A stretch of DNA of 64,000 nt from Coriaria nepalensis (Eukaryota; Streptophyta; Magnoliopsida; Cucurbitales; Coriariaceae). Where the stretch lies: contig CP114486.1 of the NCBI GenBank assembly GCA_027186245.1, positions 7,950,501 through 8,014,500 on the forward strand. The letters are read 5' to 3'. The notes under the pieces are model-generated. The model ran no database searches, was not told the DNA's origin, and saw nothing but the letters and a program-made list of their open reading frames with translations. A program made the translations under genes and the position numbers. Below are positions 61,436-64,000 of the stretch, in pieces (within the stretch, counting starts at the first letter, position 1; each line of letters starts with the position of its first letter).

Positions 61436-61970
61436 TCTAAAACTCTTAAATCCTAAATCTTAAACCCTAATCCCTATACCATAAATTTTAAACCCTAAAC
61501 CTTAAACCTTAAATCCTAAACCATAAACCTTAAACCATAAACCCTAAATCCAAAACCTTAAACCTTAAAAACTTTAAACCCTAAACCTTAAACCATAAAT
61601 CTTAAACCCTAAACTATAAACTTTAAACCATAAACATTATACTTTATACTTTAAACCTTAAGCCTTGAATCCTAAACCCTAAACCTTAAACCCTAAACCT
61701 GAAACTTTAAATCCTAAACCTTAAGCCCTAAACCTTTTAAATCTTAAACCCTAAACCCTAAACTTTAAACCTTAAATCATAACCTTAAACATTAAAATCT
61801 AAACCATAAATATTAAACTCTAAACCTTAAACTTTAAACCCTAAACCTTAAATCTTAAACCTTAAACTTTAAATTCTAAACCTTAAACTTTAAATTCTAA
61901 ACCTTAAATATTAAACTATAAACCTTAAACTATAAATATTAAATTTTAAACTCTAAACTTTAAACTTTAA
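61436..61970. repeat. Degenerate telomere-like CCCTAAA array
   Basis: About 530 bp built of units such as AAACCCTA, AAACCTTA, AAACCATA and AAATCCTA. The plant telomere unit CCCTAAA appears many times but is mostly mutated. Interstitial and decayed, with single-copy-like sequence on both sides, so it is not a chromosome end. Confidence 0.85.
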
Positions 61971-62106
61971 ATTTTGAACCATATCCGATTAATATCAGAA
62001 GATCCAAAATTGTGCATATGCTCGTGCAAGCTAAACTTTAAGCTTTAAATTTTGAACCATATCCGATTAATATCAGAAGATCCAAAATTGTGCATGCTCG
62101 TGCAAG
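61964..62106. repeat. Tandem duplication, period 78 bp
   Basis: CTTTAAATTTTGAACCATATCCG...GTGCAAGC is present twice, at 61964-62031 and from 62043. The ATATCCGATTAATATCAGAAG part is identical in both. It borders the telomere-like block, and the first unit begins with its last AAACTTTAAA. Confidence 0.85.
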
Positions 62107-63120
62107 CATAGAATGCGCAGGCACCTTATCCGTGTCCCTTTATTTTCCGTATACTTTAACTGACCCTTGGGACATAACAAGTTCTTCATAACATAATCAC
62201 GTAAATATTTGATATTAAACCCATCACTCTACATATTAATTTTTTTTTCATGTTAACACAATTAATTTATATTCCTTACACGAATGTGCATGTCTTTTTT
62301 AATATTTATATAAAATATATTTTATGTTCTATTCACTGTACTGAAAATAGTATTCTCAAATAGTGTTACGTCTTTATGGATAGAAGAAAAAAAATGTCAT
62401 AAGATTAATTTCTAAACGTACTATTAAATGCTAATTCACGACATTTAACTGTCCACTATAGTGTTAACGTCTGACAGTTATCCGTTTAATTATTTGTGAT
62501 AAAATCATACCGTACGGTTAACAGCAGGTGTTAACATTGACACCTGAATATTTTTTATGACTAAACTAGAACAAGTTCCAAGTCCTTAGACCAACGCTAA
62601 CCTATTTTTTACCAACTTCACCATAATCCTGCAACAAGTTTCAAGTACCAAATCAGCAGAATCCACGTTAACTTAACAGAATTTACTCTAAGCTACCATA
62701 ATCCATCAGCTGACAATTAGAGCATTGTTATCTCTTTCCAAAGTTATCACAAACTAATTCATGACAGTAAATTTACATTGCCCTTCACACTAAAAACCAA
62801 AGAACAAAATATTCGTAGAGAACTCAGTTAACCACCATTGTTCGAACATTGAGAAAAAATAGTTATGCTTCTAAATAGTTATACATGCTTCTTAGAAAAA
62901 ATAGTTATACATATAAAAAATAGGAACCCAGTTATCTCAGTTCTTCTTAAGTATAATAGCATACATGCTTCAGTCATTGCAACCGGGACAATTGCAATCA
63001 TATAGTAGGTACATGTACAAGTGGAGAAAATTAGAAAATAAATTAGGAACCCTTACAAAGTTAGGTTCAATTTGTTAGCTTATTTTATCAAGGAAATAAA
63101 ATGGCTGTTAATACCTAACG
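62107..63120. other. Stretch without a recognisable gene
   Basis: AT-rich with frequent stops in all frames. I see no motif or repeat that stands out. Confidence 0.45.
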
Positions 63121-63990
63121 TCAACCTCTCTTGCTCCTACGACGCATAGATGCACGATCACTAATGGATGGCTGAGTATGGGCCTGGACGTACACAACAG
63201 TTTCAACGATGCCCGGTAAGTATTCCAACCCTTCCTGAAATTCATTCCTGGTCAAATCGAAACTATTTTGTAGCTCTGAAAACTTTAATAGTAACTTCCC
63301 TTGCTTTAGCTCCAATCAGTTGCCTTTTTCATCATCGGGTTTCTAATTATTCTGAAATCATCCCCAGACTGTCCTAGCCATTCCTTTAGGACCCAACCCA
63401 CATTCGTCCTCACGTACCCCATTAGGTTCAATGACCCTTCCTCGATACAGTCAAAGTGACTCATCTCCACGTATAACTCTTGAATTAGGGGCATATTACA
63501 GTGAGTGAATATGGTGGACAATAGATTCCCATAACGCAATGAACCACTTCCTTTTCCAGTTCACTGGTCCCCTTCCTTGCCCCCCATTGACACTTTCTCC
63601 ATGTGCCGCATCATAAAGCGAGGGAATGACATATCATGGTCCATGATAGCATGCCCCAACAGTTTGCTATCATCAGACAAAAGCATAGCGTAGCTGCCGG
63701 ATCGAGTACAGAAGATGTTTGCAACGACATAATACTTTAACCTTGTTGCAATATTAAGGGAGGTAGTTGGTGCTTTTGATCCTTCTAGATACACACATCT
63801 TTCTTTTGCCCATAACCATCACCACTATCAGTCCAAAGATGCCAAAGATCACTCAATTCAGCCTCGGAAACTCGAGATTAGAACCCAATCACCATCCTCT
63901 TTACCGACCTCCAAATTTGAGTAGAAGTACCTTACAAGGTCCAGGTACACTTAGCATTTCAAGTCACATATCCAGGTCCACCCATTATAT
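63121..63990 (-). pseudogene. Putative plant transposon protein remnant (Transposase_32-like)
   Basis: Minus strand, entering from the window edge. LDLVRYFYSNLEVGKEDGDW (about 63940) fits the LVREFYANL start of this family. Later segments are ATRLKYYVVANIFCTRSGSY (about 63750), AMLLSDDSKLLGHAIMDHDM (about 63690) and, after a frame change, MRYGNLLSTIFTHCNMPL (63539 on) and a terminal VETVVYVQAHTQPS (about 63200). Stops near 63870 and frame changes mark it as degenerate. Proteins of this type are gag-like products of plant retroelements. Family assignment is from memory of the pattern. Confidence 0.5.
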
Positions 63991-64000
63991 TCAACAAAAG

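Noticed and set aside
61436..61970. True telomere
   Set aside because: Units are heavily mutated and other sequence lies on both sides.

Overview
This is a 64-kb, AT-rich stretch of plant nuclear chromosome, most likely from a eudicot. The evidence is nested Ty1/copia and Ty3/gypsy LTR retrotransposons with Met-tRNA primer-binding sites, a PIF/Harbinger transposase, a DUF1985/Ulp1-type transposon gene, GT-AG introns, and one intact nine-exon host gene. I cannot name the species. I found no rRNA or tRNA gene, no CRISPR array and no bacterial operon structure.

Layout. Positions 1-40.8 kb are a retrotransposon graveyard. One copia family with an unusually long LTR (about 2 kb, called LTR-L here) recurs at 3.6-4.7, 12.7-14.6, 16.7-18.6, 19.6-21.3, 26.1-26.3, 31.7-33.7 and 37.9-39.8 kb, nearly always on the minus strand. 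Between these lie a Tat-type gypsy element (4.7-8.6 kb, minus), a Tnt1-like copia (23.5-26.1 kb, plus), a shorter-LTR copia (33.7-37.4 kb, minus, with its distal half at 21.3-22.4 kb, plus) and further copia pol fragments. All are riddled with stops and frameshifts. No retroelement ORF here looks functional.

Positions 42.9-55.2 kb (minus) hold the only clearly functional gene: a 324-residue metallo-beta-lactamase-fold hydrolase of the PhnP-like type, similar to plant proteins usually labelled metallo-hydrolase/oxidoreductase superfamily. Its nine exons splice in frame with GT-AG introns, although intron 3 is 8.7 kb and contains a full copia (45364-50192) nested in an older element, plus a second copia fragment. 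Intron 2 carries a 172-bp foldback MITE with a perfect 9-bp target duplication. A TATA box and a G-box lie just upstream of the start.

Positions 55.5-64 kb are again transposon-derived: a broken PIF/Harbinger transposase with a SANT-like N-terminus fused on, a foldback built from CATCGAGC motifs, a DUF1985/Ulp1-like pseudogene, a block of degenerate telomere-like CCCTAAA repeats, and a minus-strand remnant of a putative plant transposon protein.

The most informative observation is a rearrangement. The long-LTR element at 26-33.7 kb was inserted into the reverse transcriptase of the copia at 33.7-37.4 kb. The two sides of that insertion site share the 5-bp duplication TCTAA and restore the reading frame when joined, yet they now lie 12.4 kb apart in opposite orientation. 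Half of the separating LTR has also been flipped in place. I found no convincing novel molecular system; the interest lies in genome-rearrangement footprints and in an intact gene tolerating nested insertions.
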